From: Pseudoalteromonas umbrosa
GTDB taxonomy: Bacteria > Pseudomonadota > Gammaproteobacteria > Enterobacterales > Alteromonadaceae
Assembly: GCF_030125375.1 (NCBI RefSeq)
Contig: NZ_JASJUU010000006.1
Span: 62,001-126,000 of the forward strand
Direction: 5' to 3'
DNA length: 64,000 nt
Shown piece by piece: positions 17,311 through 25,950 of the stretch (position 1 is the first letter of the stretch; each line of letters begins with the position of its first letter). The notes below the pieces were generated by a model, which was given only the letters and a program-made list of their open reading frames with translations, made no database searches and was not told the DNA's origin. A program made the position numbers and the translations under genes.

Positions 17311-17902
17311 AGCAAACAACTTTCAGCGCATTCGTGAACTGAACTATTTACAAAAAGCGGTTCTTGCAGCTGCTATTTTGGAAAGAATGACACCAAACTA
17401 TGGGTTATTTAGTGAAGCAACTGGGTTTGGTGACGAGCAAGTTTTCAGAAGTGCATTGAATTTATGCTGGGAAAAGCTGTTACTACCAAAAAGTAAAATC
17501 AGCTTAGAGAAGCAAATTGAGAAAATTGAACCTAATGTACCCGAATTATCCGACTTTGATATGTTTGGTACATACCCTGCGATAGATGTTGCAACTGCAC
17601 TATTGGGCTTTATCCAAGGGATCATGACCAAAGATGACGTAGAATTCGTCAATGTCGCGAAAATATCGCAAGCCACCGTGGCGCGATATATCGAATTTCT
17701 TTTCGCCCAAGAAGATATTATCCCCGATAATAAACAGGTTCGTGAACACCCATTGATGCAATATGAAATTGAAGTATTGGGTGAGCTAATCGACTTTGTT
17801 GAAAAGATGGGACGAATTTCTTCTGAAAGCGTTAAACAGTTAAAAGCGCAAGCGATAATTGATGGTCAAACTAACATTGGCTTGGCTATTGAGAATGTGT
17901 AG
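17303..17902 (+). CDS. yjaG: YjaG family protein (DUF416)
   Basis: A 199-residue helical protein of the DUF416/YjaG family, whose function is unknown. Family-like segments are LQKAVLAAAILERMTPNYGLF near the N-terminus and YPAIDVATALLGF in the centre, followed by an acidic middle and SQATVARYIEF. The ATG at 17303 follows GGAAGAGAG and gives the usual length (E. coli 196). The frame is open further upstream but that part overlaps the previous gene. tsaD starts 25 bases downstream. Confidence 0.82.
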   Translation: MSKANNFQRIRELNYLQKAVLAAAILERMTPNYGLFSEATGFGDEQVFRSALNLCWEKLLLPKSKISLEKQIEKIEPNVPELSDFDMFGTYPAIDVATALLGFIQGIMTKDDVEFVNVAKISQATVARYIEFLFAQEDIIPDNKQVREHPLMQYEIEVLGELIDFVEKMGRISSESVKQLKAQAIIDGQTNIGLAIENV

Positions 17903-17926
17903 TAAAAAGTGTAGTGGAGAATAAGA

Positions 17927-18943
17927 TTGCGTATTTTAGGTATTGAATCTTCCTGTGATGAAACTGGCATCGCCATTTATGATGATGAACAAGGTTTGCT
18001 TGCACATCAGCTCTATAGTCAAGTGAAAGTACATGCCGATTATGGTGGCGTCGTCCCAGAGCTGGCCTCTCGAGATCATGTACGTAAAACTATTCCACTG
18101 ATCGAAGCCGCTTTTGAGCAGGCTGGCTGTGGTCCAGAGTCATTGGATGGTATTGCCTATACCGCGGGCCCTGGTTTGGTAGGGGCATTGCTGGTTGGTA
18201 CTTCAATCGGGCGTTCGTTGGCATTTGGCTGGAATATTCCAGCAGTTGCTGTGCATCATATGGAAGGTCATTTACTTGCACCCATGTTAGAAGATGACAA
18301 ACCAGAGTTTCCCTTTGTAGCGCTTTTGGTATCTGGTGGGCATACTATGATGGTTAAAGTGGCTGGAATTGGCGAGTATGAAATATTGGGTGAGTCAGTG
18401 GATGATGCCGCAGGTGAGGCATTTGATAAAACTGCGAAACTACTGGGTTTAGATTACCCTGGCGGCCCATTGCTCGCAAAGCTTGCGACACAAGGAGTAC
18501 CTGAGCGTTTTGTATTCCCGAGGCCAATGACAGATAGACCTGGATTGGACTTTAGTTTTAGTGGTCTTAAAACGGCTGCTGCAAACACGATAAAGAATGA
18601 GGGTGATGACACACAGACTAAGGCTGATATTGCACATGCGTTTCAAACTGCTGTGATTGATACATTGGCTATTAAGTGTAAACGCGCGTTAAAGCAAACA
18701 GGCATAAAACGCCTTGTCATCGCTGGAGGGGTTAGCGCTAACGTTGAGCTGAGAACAAAGCTTGAGCGTATGATGCAGGGGATGAAAGGACGTGTTTATT
18801 ATCCTCGTACTGAATTCTGTACTGATAACGGAGCTATGATTGCGTTTGCTGGTATGCAGCGCTTAAAGGCAGGTCATACAGCACCACTTGATATGAAAAC
18901 CCAACCCCGCTGGCCTTTAGATAGCCTACCTGCGATTTCTTAA
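17927..18943 (+). CDS. tsaD: tRNA N6-adenosine threonylcarbamoyltransferase
   Basis: TsaD transfers threonylcarbamoyl from the TsaC product to A37 of ANN-reading tRNAs, with TsaB and TsaE as partners. The 338-residue ASKHA-fold protein begins with ILGIESSCDETGIA, carries metal ligands His111 and His115 in HHMEGH, VSGGHTM, and a late GGVSANVELR and FCTDNGAMIA with the final Asp ligand. The start is TTG at 17927, nine bases after GGAGA. The usual neighbour rpsU is not seen. Its stop overlaps the convergent plsY stop by four bases. Confidence 0.96.
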   Translation: MRILGIESSCDETGIAIYDDEQGLLAHQLYSQVKVHADYGGVVPELASRDHVRKTIPLIEAAFEQAGCGPESLDGIAYTAGPGLVGALLVGTSIGRSLAFGWNIPAVAVHHMEGHLLAPMLEDDKPEFPFVALLVSGGHTMMVKVAGIGEYEILGESVDDAAGEAFDKTAKLLGLDYPGGPLLAKLATQGVPERFVFPRPMTDRPGLDFSFSGLKTAAANTIKNEGDDTQTKADIAHAFQTAVIDTLAIKCKRALKQTGIKRLVIAGGVSANVELRTKLERMMQGMKGRVYYPRTEFCTDNGAMIAFAGMQRLKAGHTAPLDMKTQPRWPLDSLPAIS

Positions 18944-19536
18944 TTTTTTTCAGTGTTTTTCTTCCCAACTTTAGGCTCCTTTCCTTGGAGGAGCCTAGAG
19001 ATATTTGCTCTGTGACGGAAAATAATAAGCAGTGTTAAAAAGCCAACCGGGAGCGTGTACTGTGGCTTTATAAGCCAAGTATAAAACGGCGCTGCGGTGA
19101 CTGTCACAATAGCTGCAAGGGACGAAAAGCGAAAAGCCCAAAGAACAAGCAGCCATGTTACTATGAGCATGCCAGCTAAATGTAAGCCAATGGGTAATAA
19201 AGCTCCGAACGCGGTGGCGACCGCTTTCCCACCGTTAAAGTGGAAGAAAATGGGGTAAATATGTCCAAGGCAAGCACTCACAGCGACTGCACCTAACCAA
19301 ATCGGTTCTATATTTAAAAAGTAAGCACCCCAAACAGGAATAGTGCCTTTTAAAACATCGAAAATAAGTACCAGTGCCGCCGGCAGTTTTCCACCAATTC
19401 GCAATACATTGGTAGCGCCGGGATTATTCGAACCTGAAAAGCGGGGATCAGGCAAAGAGAACAATCTTGATATTAAAATTGCTGAGGAAATAGAACCAAA
19501 TAAATAAGCACAAATACACATTAAAATGACTAACAC
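18940..19536 (-). CDS. plsY: Acyl-phosphate:glycerol-3-phosphate acyltransferase PlsY
   Basis: PlsY moves acyl groups from acyl phosphate to glycerol 3-phosphate in the inner membrane, making lysophosphatidate. The 198-residue protein has about five spans and the three conserved motifs: FSGSNNPGATNVLR, GHIYPIFFHFNGGKAVAT, and a later PQYTLP segment. It is divergent from folB, the same arrangement as in many gammaproteobacteria. Confidence 0.95.
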   Translation of the reverse strand: MLVILMCICAYLFGSISSAILISRLFSLPDPRFSGSNNPGATNVLRIGGKLPAALVLIFDVLKGTIPVWGAYFLNIEPIWLGAVAVSACLGHIYPIFFHFNGGKAVATAFGALLPIGLHLAGMLIVTWLLVLWAFRFSSLAAIVTVTAAPFYTWLIKPQYTLPVGFLTLLIIFRHRANISRLLQGKEPKVGKKNTEKN

Positions 19537-19641
19537 AAGCTTCCTTATTTTTTATTGCTCTGTTTTGGGCTATGATCGCGATTCTTTTTACACGGCCTAA
19601 TATTATTCGCCGACCCCGTTTTAGTCATGCTAGGAGTATAC

Positions 19642-19992
19642 ATGGACAAGGTCTATATCTCGCAATTACACGTCGAGACCATAATAGGAGTTTACGACTT
19701 TGAGAAAGAAAGTAAACAAAGCCTTTATTTTGATATTGAAATGTCTACAGATATTACCCCAGCAGCGCAAACTGACGATATAAATCTTACCGTAGATTAC
19801 GCAAAAGTTAGCGAACGAGTGATTGGTTTATCTGAATCAATTCAAGTAGAGCTATTGGAAACCTTGCTAGAAAAATTGGCTAGTATGATTTTGGCTGAAT
19901 TTACTGTCAGTGATGTTCGAATTAAAGTCAGTAAACCTGCAGCAGTTGCACAAGCATCTACTGTTGGCATTGAAATATATCGGAAAAAATAG
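19642..19992 (+). CDS. folB: Dihydroneopterin aldolase
   Basis: FolB cleaves 7,8-dihydroneopterin to 6-hydroxymethyl-dihydropterin and glycolaldehyde in folate synthesis. The 116-residue product has the family features: IGVYDFEKE with the N-terminal substrate-binding Glu, DYAKVSERV, and a C-terminal VRIKVSKPAA with the catalytic Lys. ATG 19642 lies six bases after TAGGAG and gives the normal length. folK follows after one base, so the two consecutive steps are co-translated. Confidence 0.93.
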   Translation: MDKVYISQLHVETIIGVYDFEKESKQSLYFDIEMSTDITPAAQTDDINLTVDYAKVSERVIGLSESIQVELLETLLEKLASMILAEFTVSDVRIKVSKPAAVAQASTVGIEIYRKK

Positions 19993-19993
19993 C

Positions 19994-20473
19994 ATGTCAG
20001 AGATTTATATCAGTATTGGTTCCAATGTAGATCGGGAGCGGCATTTTAAAAATGGGTTGACGGCTTTAATCGACCACTTCCCAGATTATAAGCATTCAAA
20101 TGTTTATGAGAGCGAGCCGGTGGGCTTTAATGGACGAAACTTTTTCAATTCGGTATTTGCTGCTAAAACTCAAATGTCAGTGGATGAAGTTTGTCACTTA
20201 CTCAAAAAAATTGAGCGTGATAACGGTCGTACACAAGGGGATAAAAAGTTTAGTCCCCGTACTTTAGATCTCGACTTGTTACTTTACGACGATTTGATCT
20301 GTGAGCAACCTGCGCAGTTGCCTCGGGACGAAATTACAAAAAACGCTTTTGTACTATTGCCTCTGTCTGAAGTCGGCGGGCACATATCTCTCCCAACCAC
20401 AGGTGAGACAATTTCATCTATTTGGGAAAATTATCATAACCCTAGCCAAAAACTATGGAAAGTGGAGTTCTAA
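19994..20473 (+). CDS. folK: 6-hydroxymethyl-7,8-dihydropterin pyrophosphokinase
   Basis: FolK transfers diphosphate from ATP to the FolB product. The 159-residue protein shows YISIGSNVDRERHF at the N-terminus, YESEPVGFNGRNFFNSV, then RDNGRTQGDKKFSPRTLDLDLL read in parts, which contains the DLDLL metal-binding aspartates. Start at 19994 matches the family N-terminus. uppP starts six bases downstream on the same strand. Confidence 0.93.
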   Translation: MSEIYISIGSNVDRERHFKNGLTALIDHFPDYKHSNVYESEPVGFNGRNFFNSVFAAKTQMSVDEVCHLLKKIERDNGRTQGDKKFSPRTLDLDLLLYDDLICEQPAQLPRDEITKNAFVLLPLSEVGGHISLPTTGETISSIWENYHNPSQKLWKVEF

Positions 20474-20479
20474 TTTACA

Positions 20480-21283
20480 ATGAGTTTGATTGAAATCATC
20501 GTTCTGGCCTTAATCCAAGGTTTAACTGAATTTTTACCAATTTCGAGCTCTGCTCATCTAATATTACCTTCGCAGGTTTTTGGTTGGCAAGATCAAGGCT
20601 TAGCATTTGATGTTGCGGTTCACGTTGGGACTCTCTTTGCAGTGATCATTTATTTTCGCAAAGAAGTAAGTGAAATTCTAGCCGCGTGGTTTAAATCCTT
20701 TGGCAGTCAAGGGACAACTGATGACAGCAAATTAGGTTGGTTTATTTTATTAGCTACATTACCTTCGTTGGTGATTGGTTATTTTGCCAAAGATTTGGTT
20801 GAAGAGTACTCAAGAAATGCTTGGATCATAGCAGGGACGACCATTGGTTTTGGTTTGTTACTTTGGTATGCAGATAAAACGGCGAAGCAAATAAAAACAA
20901 TATACCAGATCAACTGGTTGATGGCGCTTTGCATTGGTTTGTCTCAGGTCATTGCAATGCTACTTCCAGGTACGTCTCGTTCGGGGATCACGATGACAAT
21001 AGGCTTACTGATGGGCCTGAACAAGCAAAGTGCAGCACGATTTTCATTTTTAATGTCAATTCCAGTTATTGCTGCTGCTGGCAGCTATCTAACTTATAAG
21101 CTTATTTCTGAAGGAGATGAGTTTAATATTGCGGATATTGCTACCGGCGCTGTGTTGTCATTCTTTGCGGCTTATGCATGTATTCACTTTTTCTTAAAGG
21201 TTATTGAGAAGATGGGTATGCTGCCATTTGTAATTTATCGACTTGCACTAGGGGCCTTCTTGGTCATCTATTTATCTATGTAA
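20480..21283 (+). CDS. uppP: Undecaprenyl-diphosphatase (BacA type)
   Basis: UppP dephosphorylates undecaprenyl diphosphate to recycle the carrier for peptidoglycan and O-antigen precursors, and overexpression is linked to bacitracin resistance. The 267-residue polytopic protein shows GLTEFLPISSSAHL near residue 15 with its catalytic Glu, and LPGTSRSGITMTIG near residue 158 with the essential Arg. It probably forms an operon with folB-folK, and a terminator follows. Confidence 0.96.
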   Translation: MSLIEIIVLALIQGLTEFLPISSSAHLILPSQVFGWQDQGLAFDVAVHVGTLFAVIIYFRKEVSEILAAWFKSFGSQGTTDDSKLGWFILLATLPSLVIGYFAKDLVEEYSRNAWIIAGTTIGFGLLLWYADKTAKQIKTIYQINWLMALCIGLSQVIAMLLPGTSRSGITMTIGLLMGLNKQSAARFSFLMSIPVIAAAGSYLTYKLISEGDEFNIADIATGAVLSFFAAYACIHFFLKVIEKMGMLPFVIYRLALGAFLVIYLSM

Positions 21284-21289
21284 CTTGAT

Positions 21290-21315
21290 ATGGGGCGATA
21301 TGAGCCCCATTATTT
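21290..21315 (+). terminator. uppP terminator
   Basis: ATGGGGC and GCCCCAT form a 7-bp stem with a seven-base loop, followed by TATTTTT. It lies seven bases after the uppP stop and just before the 3' end of the convergent acetyltransferase gene. Confidence 0.75.
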
Positions 21316-21326
21316 TTGATGTGTGA

Positions 21327-21866
21327 TTAGTCAAAACTTTTATCGTAAACCACCACTTCGGCGCTGCCCAAAGGTTCTGTGTGTATAGCCTTTGTACGGT
21401 ATTCCAAGCCAATTTTCTTCATGATATTAATTGAGCCTTGATTGTCTGGGTGAGCTAAGGCTGTAAGCTTTGTAGCGACTTTATGTTCGGCTATGGCATC
21501 GGCAATCTGCTTTGCGGCTTCTGTTGCATAGCCCTTGCCCCAGCTCGCTTGCATAAATCTCCAACCTATTTCCAGATTGGAGTCGTCTCTTTTTTCTGTA
21601 AAAAAGTCCATAGGGCGCACTAGGATCCAGCCGATAAAGTCGTTACTCTGTTGTAAAAAGCAGCCCCATAATCCCCATCCACTGTCTGAGTTAGAGAATT
21701 GCTTGAGTCGAGGTATGAATATTGAGTCTATGTCTTCTTGGCTCGTGACCTTGCCGCCATTGATAAACTGCATCACAGCAGGATTTTGATCTAATTGAAA
21801 GAGCAGGTGGGCATCGTCTGGAGTGAGTAGTCGATATTTGAGTCGATTTGTCTGATTAACTTTCAT
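21327..21866 (-). CDS. GNAT-family N-acetyltransferase (RimJ/RimL type)
   Basis: A 179-residue acetyltransferase of the GNAT superfamily, Acetyltransf_3/RimJ-like. It carries RLTPDDAHLLF-type N-terminus (here YRLLTPDDAHLLFQL), LEIGWRFMQASWGKGYATEA with the acetyl-CoA-binding loop, and HPDNQGSINIMKKIGLEY. The substrate cannot be told from the sequence; ribosomal protein and small-molecule acetyltransferases share this pattern. It is divergent from the DTW gene. Confidence 0.85.
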   Translation of the reverse strand: MKVNQTNRLKYRLLTPDDAHLLFQLDQNPAVMQFINGGKVTSQEDIDSIFIPRLKQFSNSDSGWGLWGCFLQQSNDFIGWILVRPMDFFTEKRDDSNLEIGWRFMQASWGKGYATEAAKQIADAIAEHKVATKLTALAHPDNQGSINIMKKIGLEYRTKAIHTEPLGSAEVVVYDKSFD

Positions 21867-21934
21867 GGTAATTGATTTATCCTTTTATTATTAGACTTGG
21901 TACAATACTGCGTTATTTTTGTTTGGAGAATATT

Positions 21935-22609
21935 TTGGGTAACTCTGTATTGGCGCTTCGTGCACAGCAAATTTCTGAATCTAAAAGAGAGTTCAAAGCA
22001 CGGGGTTCAAAACTTACTCGATGTGAGACTTGTTTACTCGCGGAGCCTTTATGTATTTGCGCTGGCGTTAAGCAGGCTAAGTGCTCAAGTGCAGTGTGCT
22101 TGTTAATGTATCACAATGAAAGTTTTAAGCCATCCAATACAGGGCGTTTAATCGCAGATATTGTTCCTGATAACTATGCATTTCGATGGGATCGAACAGA
22201 GCCGAGCGACGCATTGATTGCGTTGTTAGAGAATCCTCAGTATCAGCCTATTGTGGTTTTTCCCGAAGAAAATGTACAACCACAGCGGGTGATAAAAAAA
22301 GTAGAGCGTATAGAGGGGAAAAAGCCGCTGTTTATCTTTCTTGATGGTACGTGGCGCGAAGCTAAGAAAATGTTCAGAAAGAGCCCGTATTTGGATCAAT
22401 TCCCAGTGTTATCTATTTCTCCGCAAAGTTTGTCAAATTATAAGTTAAGGGTTGCGCCTCATGAGCACCAGCTCGGTACGGCGGAAGTAGCTTGTGTGGT
22501 ACTCGAAGAAAATGGAGAAACGGAAGCGGCTGAAAATCTCACATCGCACTTTATTGATTTTAGAGATGCGTATTTACGAGGCAAACGAAGTAAGTTTTCT
22601 GACATATAA
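21935..22609 (+). CDS. DTW-domain tRNA-uridine aminocarboxypropyltransferase
   Basis: A 224-residue protein of the DTW/TDD family, to which TapT belongs; these transfer the 3-amino-3-carboxypropyl group of SAM to uridine in tRNA (acp3U). Seen: a cysteine-rich N-terminal CETCLLAEPLCIC zinc-binding segment, LMYHNESFKPSNTGRL, and the DGTWREAKKMF signature. The frame opens at a TTG at 21872, but the TTG at 21935 has GGAGA six bases upstream, and TACAAT at 21901-21906 could be a -10 box downstream of the first TTG, so I chose 21935. Confidence 0.85.
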   Translation: MGNSVLALRAQQISESKREFKARGSKLTRCETCLLAEPLCICAGVKQAKCSSAVCLLMYHNESFKPSNTGRLIADIVPDNYAFRWDRTEPSDALIALLENPQYQPIVVFPEENVQPQRVIKKVERIEGKKPLFIFLDGTWREAKKMFRKSPYLDQFPVLSISPQSLSNYKLRVAPHEHQLGTAEVACVVLEENGETEAAENLTSHFIDFRDAYLRGKRSKFSDI

Positions 22610-23021
22610 ACATGAAGATAGCGCGACTCTTTCGAGCCGCGCTTGACGGAATCTTCTAAACAGCATCCTGCTATGTTGAATAACTCAACTCCCTAATTCA
22701 TTTCCATACAATTCGCTTGGTGTTTTGGTTCTGCGAATTCTTGCACATCCTGTACTAGTCCACTTGGATCATCCTGATCCCATCCTCATTTGCATCAAAC
22801 GTATCCATTGTTTGACATTACCCTGCAATTATTCCTTATGGGCTTATCCATTACCCTTCCTAATTCCATCTAGTCCTGACATCCTGAATATCTGAACATC
22901 CTTACTTAAATACTTGCGTCCTGCAAATACATCATAATCCTAGTTCCATACTCCATTCGGGGGTCAATCCATGTTGCGCCTATCACATCCGTTTTCCCTG
23001 CTATGCCTCTCCCCAAGAGAC
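22610..23021 (-). ncRNA. csrB: CsrB-family small RNA that binds CsrA
   Basis: This stretch has no gene. Read on the minus strand it contains about 24 GGA triplets in roughly 410 nt, several times the chance number, with at least four exact CAGGATG motifs and many AGGA or TGGA variants; the plus strand is poor in GGA. CsrB and CsrC RNAs carry such repeats in loops to titrate CsrA. The 3' end is a hairpin at 22620-22643 whose arms pair completely as minus RNA (one G.U pair) but leave an A.C mismatch as plus RNA, which fixes the strand. TATAAT at 23033-23028 suggests a start near 23021. Exact ends are estimates. Confidence 0.85.
22620..22643 (-). terminator. csrB terminator hairpin
   Basis: On the minus strand AGCGCGGCTC pairs with GAGTCGCGCT around a GAAA tetraloop, followed by ATCTTCATGTTTAT. 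The T run is loose, but the stem is GC-rich and sits at the end of the GGA-rich stretch. Confidence 0.7.
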
Positions 23022-23027
23022 AGTTAA

Positions 23028-23033
23028 ATTATA
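23028..23033 (-). promoter_or_regulatory. csrB -10 box
   Basis: The minus strand reads TATAAT here, with transcription expected about seven bases further on. The hexamer 17 bases upstream (TGTATT) is a poor -35, which fits a promoter that depends on an activator. Confidence 0.6.
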
Positions 23034-23179
23034 TGCTGTGCTGAGCATTAATACATTGGCTTGAAGATTATCAAAAAAGGACTATCTTCTATTTGAGATA
23101 TAAAATTTATTAAATAACAATAGGTTCCTTATTTGAGGGCGGTTAAATCAGGAGTAGATTACTCGATATCTACAGACAG

Positions 23180-23197
23180 AGTGAGAAATCTCTTACA
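23180..23197. promoter_or_regulatory. UvrY/GacA-like inverted repeat
   Basis: The plus strand reads AGTGAGAAATCTCTTACA, close to the published 18-base UvrY/GacA site pattern TGTRAG-N6-CTTACA with central AT. The right arm is perfect and the left arm matches at four of six positions. It lies about 168 bases upstream of the proposed csrB start. Distal UvrY sites are known upstream of csrB in E. coli; use here is inferred. Confidence 0.6.
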
Positions 23198-23260
23198 GAT
23201 AAATTGTCTTTATGCGGTAATAATAATTTTGTTCACCCACTCAGCGGGCTGTAATTTATG

Positions 23261-23301
23261 TATAATCGCGTTAGAATTACTTGATAATAATAATTGTTTG
23301 G
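23261..23301 (+). promoter_or_regulatory. Iron-transport operon promoter and Fur box
   Basis: TATAAT at 23261-23266 is a perfect -10 hexamer, with a start expected near 23273. At 23283-23301 the sequence GATAATAATAATTGTTTGG matches the Fur box (hexamer GATAAT repeats followed by an inverted arm). A site just after the start would block transcription when iron is plentiful. The -35 region is weak. Confidence 0.65.
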
Positions 23302-23314
23302 ATTTGGAGTCTTC

Positions 23315-24319
23315 ATGAAACGAGCTATCGCCACATTATTGACCGCTGTGACCTGTATGCCAGCTTTTGCAGCCGATGAAGTAAATATCTACTCATTTCG
23401 CCAACCGTTTTTAATTCAACCTATCCTTGATGATTTTACAAAGCAGACTGGGATTAAAACAAATGTTGTTTTTGCAAAAAAAGGCTTAATTGAACGCGTT
23501 AAAAGAGAAGGGAAGCATTCACGTGCAGACCTAGTGTTAACCTCAAATTTCAGCGCAATGATCCAGTTAGAAGACCTTGGCCTTACGCAGCAAATCGCAA
23601 GTAAGACCGTTGAGCAAAATATCCCAGCATCTTTTAGAGATCCTGAGGGGCAATGGGTTGCGCTGACCAAACGTGTGCGTAACGTATACTCATCAAAAGC
23701 AAGACTTGGTAAGTTAGAGTCACTAAGCTATGAAGAGCTGGCTGACCCAAAGTACAAAGGAAAAATTTGTACTCGCTCTGGTAAGCATCCGTATAATTTA
23801 GGATTAGTTGCATCTATGATCGCGCATCACGGTGAAACTGAAACTAAAGAATGGTTGGTCGGGGTTAAAAACAACCTTGCACGTAAACCTCAAGGTAATG
23901 ACCGTGCTCAAGTTAAAGCGGTTAAAGAAGGTTTGTGTGATATTGCATTAGGTAATAGCTATTATTTTGGAAAGATGATGGCTGATGAAAAGCAAAAGTC
24001 ATGGGCTGAGTCAGTTTACATTAACTTCCCTAACCAAAAAAATCGCGGCTCGCACTTAAATGTATCTGGTGTAGTTCTAACCAAGTATGCAAAAAATAAA
24101 GAAAATGCCTTGAAACTCATAGAGTTTATGACGGACAATAAGGCCCAGAATATGTACGCATCGACGAATATGGAATATCCGGTTAAGCCGGGCGTCGAAT
24201 TATCTCAAATGGTAGCGTCATGGGGAGTGTTTAAGGAAGACAGCTTGCCACTTGCTGAAATTAGTAAATACCGTCCATTGGCTCTAAAGCTAATCGATGA
24301 GGTAAAATTTGACCTTTAA
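23315..24319 (+). CDS. Ferric iron ABC transporter, periplasmic binding protein
   Basis: A 334-residue extracellular solute-binding protein of the FbpA/FutA/AfuA type that captures Fe3+ in the periplasm. ATG 23315, with TTGGAGT just upstream, opens a signal peptide (KRAIATLLTAVTCMPAFA, cleavage after AFA). Mature sequence begins DEVNIYSFRQPF and contains GNSYYFGKMM, the twin tyrosines that coordinate ferric iron in this family, plus ICTRSGKHPYN. It starts a four-gene operon with the permease and ATPase overlapping by one base each and a Dyp peroxidase behind. Confidence 0.92.
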   Translation: MKRAIATLLTAVTCMPAFAADEVNIYSFRQPFLIQPILDDFTKQTGIKTNVVFAKKGLIERVKREGKHSRADLVLTSNFSAMIQLEDLGLTQQIASKTVEQNIPASFRDPEGQWVALTKRVRNVYSSKARLGKLESLSYEELADPKYKGKICTRSGKHPYNLGLVASMIAHHGETETKEWLVGVKNNLARKPQGNDRAQVKAVKEGLCDIALGNSYYFGKMMADEKQKSWAESVYINFPNQKNRGSHLNVSGVVLTKYAKNKENALKLIEFMTDNKAQNMYASTNMEYPVKPGVELSQMVASWGVFKEDSLPLAEISKYRPLALKLIDEVKFDL

Positions 24320-25950
24320 TGCAGCTAAAAATTAAACTGTCCAATTGGCAGATAACAGCGTGGGTGATTGGCATATGCCTGTCGACCCCGCTGGCTTTTC
24401 TCATTTTTGAATCATTACAAGGAGAATCTGAAGTATTCTCACATTTGTGGGATACAGTTCTTTGGGACTACATCAGTAATACTATTTGGCTGATTGCTGG
24501 GGTATTGTTACTGAGTTCATTAATTGCACTGCCCCTTGGGTGGTTAACAGCATATTGTCATTTCCCCGGTAAGCGAATGTTTGAATGGGCTTTAATGCTG
24601 CCACTTGCGATGCCCACCTACATAATAGCCTACGTGTATACAGATTTATTGGATTATGCAGGCCCTGTACAGATTTTTCTAAGAGACTGGTTTGGCTGGA
24701 CAAGTCCTGATGATTACTGGTTCTTCGATATACGTACTTTGCCCGGTGCTATTGTGATGATAGCTTTGGTACTTTACCCCTACTTATACTTAATCTTTAA
24801 AACAGCACTCAGAGAGCAGTCCTTCAAATTGGTTCAGGCCAGTCAGTTAATGGGGTTATCACCATTTCAGAGTTTTCTCAAAGTAAGTCTGCCTTTATCC
24901 CGCGGTGCCATTGTTGCTGCACTTGCTTTAATAAGCATGGAGACGATGGCGGACTTTGCTACAGTGCATTATTTTGCAGTCAGTACACTTACCACCGCTG
25001 TTTATGATACTTGGCTTGGTTACTATTCCCTCACTGCTGCTGCAAAAATTTCAGGCATCATGTTGCTATTTCTCTTCATCGCATTATCACTAGAAAAAAT
25101 GAGTCGTAAAAGCAAGGTCGTACATGAGCGTCAGAGTAGTGTAAATGATACCAGCCTATATGAACTGAACGGTAAAAGTGGCTGGTTGGCGACAGGTTTT
25201 TGTAGTCTTATATTGATTGTCGCGTTTTTTGTCCCTGTAGGTGTATTGACCAGTTACGCGATTGGTTACTTTGATCAGGCTTGGAATGACGCGTTTTTTA
25301 ATTATGCGTGGCAAAGTTTAAAAATCAGCCTTTATGTCAGCGCCATCGCTATTTTCTTTAGTATTTTGGTGGTGTTTTATCAGCGCATAGGCGAGCAAAA
25401 AACCAAGAGCGTTCCTGGGAAGGTCGCGAGTATGGGGTATGCCTTGCCAGGAACCGTTTTAGCTATCGCGGTGTTACTGCCCCTCACATTATTTGATGAC
25501 TATTTAAACCGTTGGTTGGATGGCACTGGATTTGAACCCGGGCTGTTACTCAGTGGTACCATTTTTGCCCTCGTTTTTGCGTATGTGGTGCGCTTTTACG
25601 CCATAGCTCAGGGCGCGGTAGAAGCGAGCTTTGTACGGATCAGCCCGAGTATTGATATGGCGAGTGCATCTTTGGGGAAAAATAATCTACAAACATTGGG
25701 TCGCGTGCATATTCCTCTATTAAAGCGCGGTATATTAACCGCAGGTTTATTGGTATTTATTGAGTGCATGAAGGAGCTACCGGCAGCATTGCTGCTCAGG
25801 CCGTTTAATTTTGAAACGCTCGCAACCCATGTTTTTCAGTTTGTAAGCGATGAACAGTTAGAGTTAGCATCAATATCTGCCTTGTTTATCGTACTGGTTG
25901 GGTTAATCCCGCTTTATTTGGTTAACCGCTCAATGGAGCAGCAAACATAA
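24319..25950 (+). CDS. Ferric iron ABC transporter, permease (FbpB type)
   Basis: A 543-residue inner membrane permease with two fused halves, each with about six spans, as in FbpB/SfuB. Each half has an EAA-type loop facing the ATPase: near residue 173 (ASQLMGLSPFQSFLKVSLPL) and near 455 (ASASLGKNNLQTLGRVHIPL). The double-loop fusion is the normal form for ferric iron permeases. The start overlaps the binding protein stop by one base (TAATG). Confidence 0.92.
   Translation: MQLKIKLSNWQITAWVIGICLSTPLAFLIFESLQGESEVFSHLWDTVLWDYISNTIWLIAGVLLLSSLIALPLGWLTAYCHFPGKRMFEWALMLPLAMPTYIIAYVYTDLLDYAGPVQIFLRDWFGWTSPDDYWFFDIRTLPGAIVMIALVLYPYLYLIFKTALREQSFKLVQASQLMGLSPFQSFLKVSLPLSRGAIVAALALISMETMADFATVHYFAVSTLTTAVYDTWLGYYSLTAAAKISGIMLLFLFIALSLEKMSRKSKVVHERQSSVNDTSLYELNGKSGWLATGFCSLILIVAFFVPVGVLTSYAIGYFDQAWNDAFFNYAWQSLKISLYVSAIAIFFSILVVFYQRIGEQKTKSVPGKVASMGYALPGTVLAIAVLLPLTLFDDYLNRWLDGTGFEPGLLLSGTIFALVFAYVVRFYAIAQGAVEASFVRISPSIDMASASLGKNNLQTLGRVHIPLLKRGILTAGLLVFIECMKELPAALLLRPFNFETLATHVFQFVSDEQLELASISALFIVLVGLIPLYLVNRSMEQQT

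Noticed and set aside
23133..23318. Short frame upstream of the iron operon
   Set aside because: It covers the promoter, Fur box and UvrY-like site and has no ribosome site.
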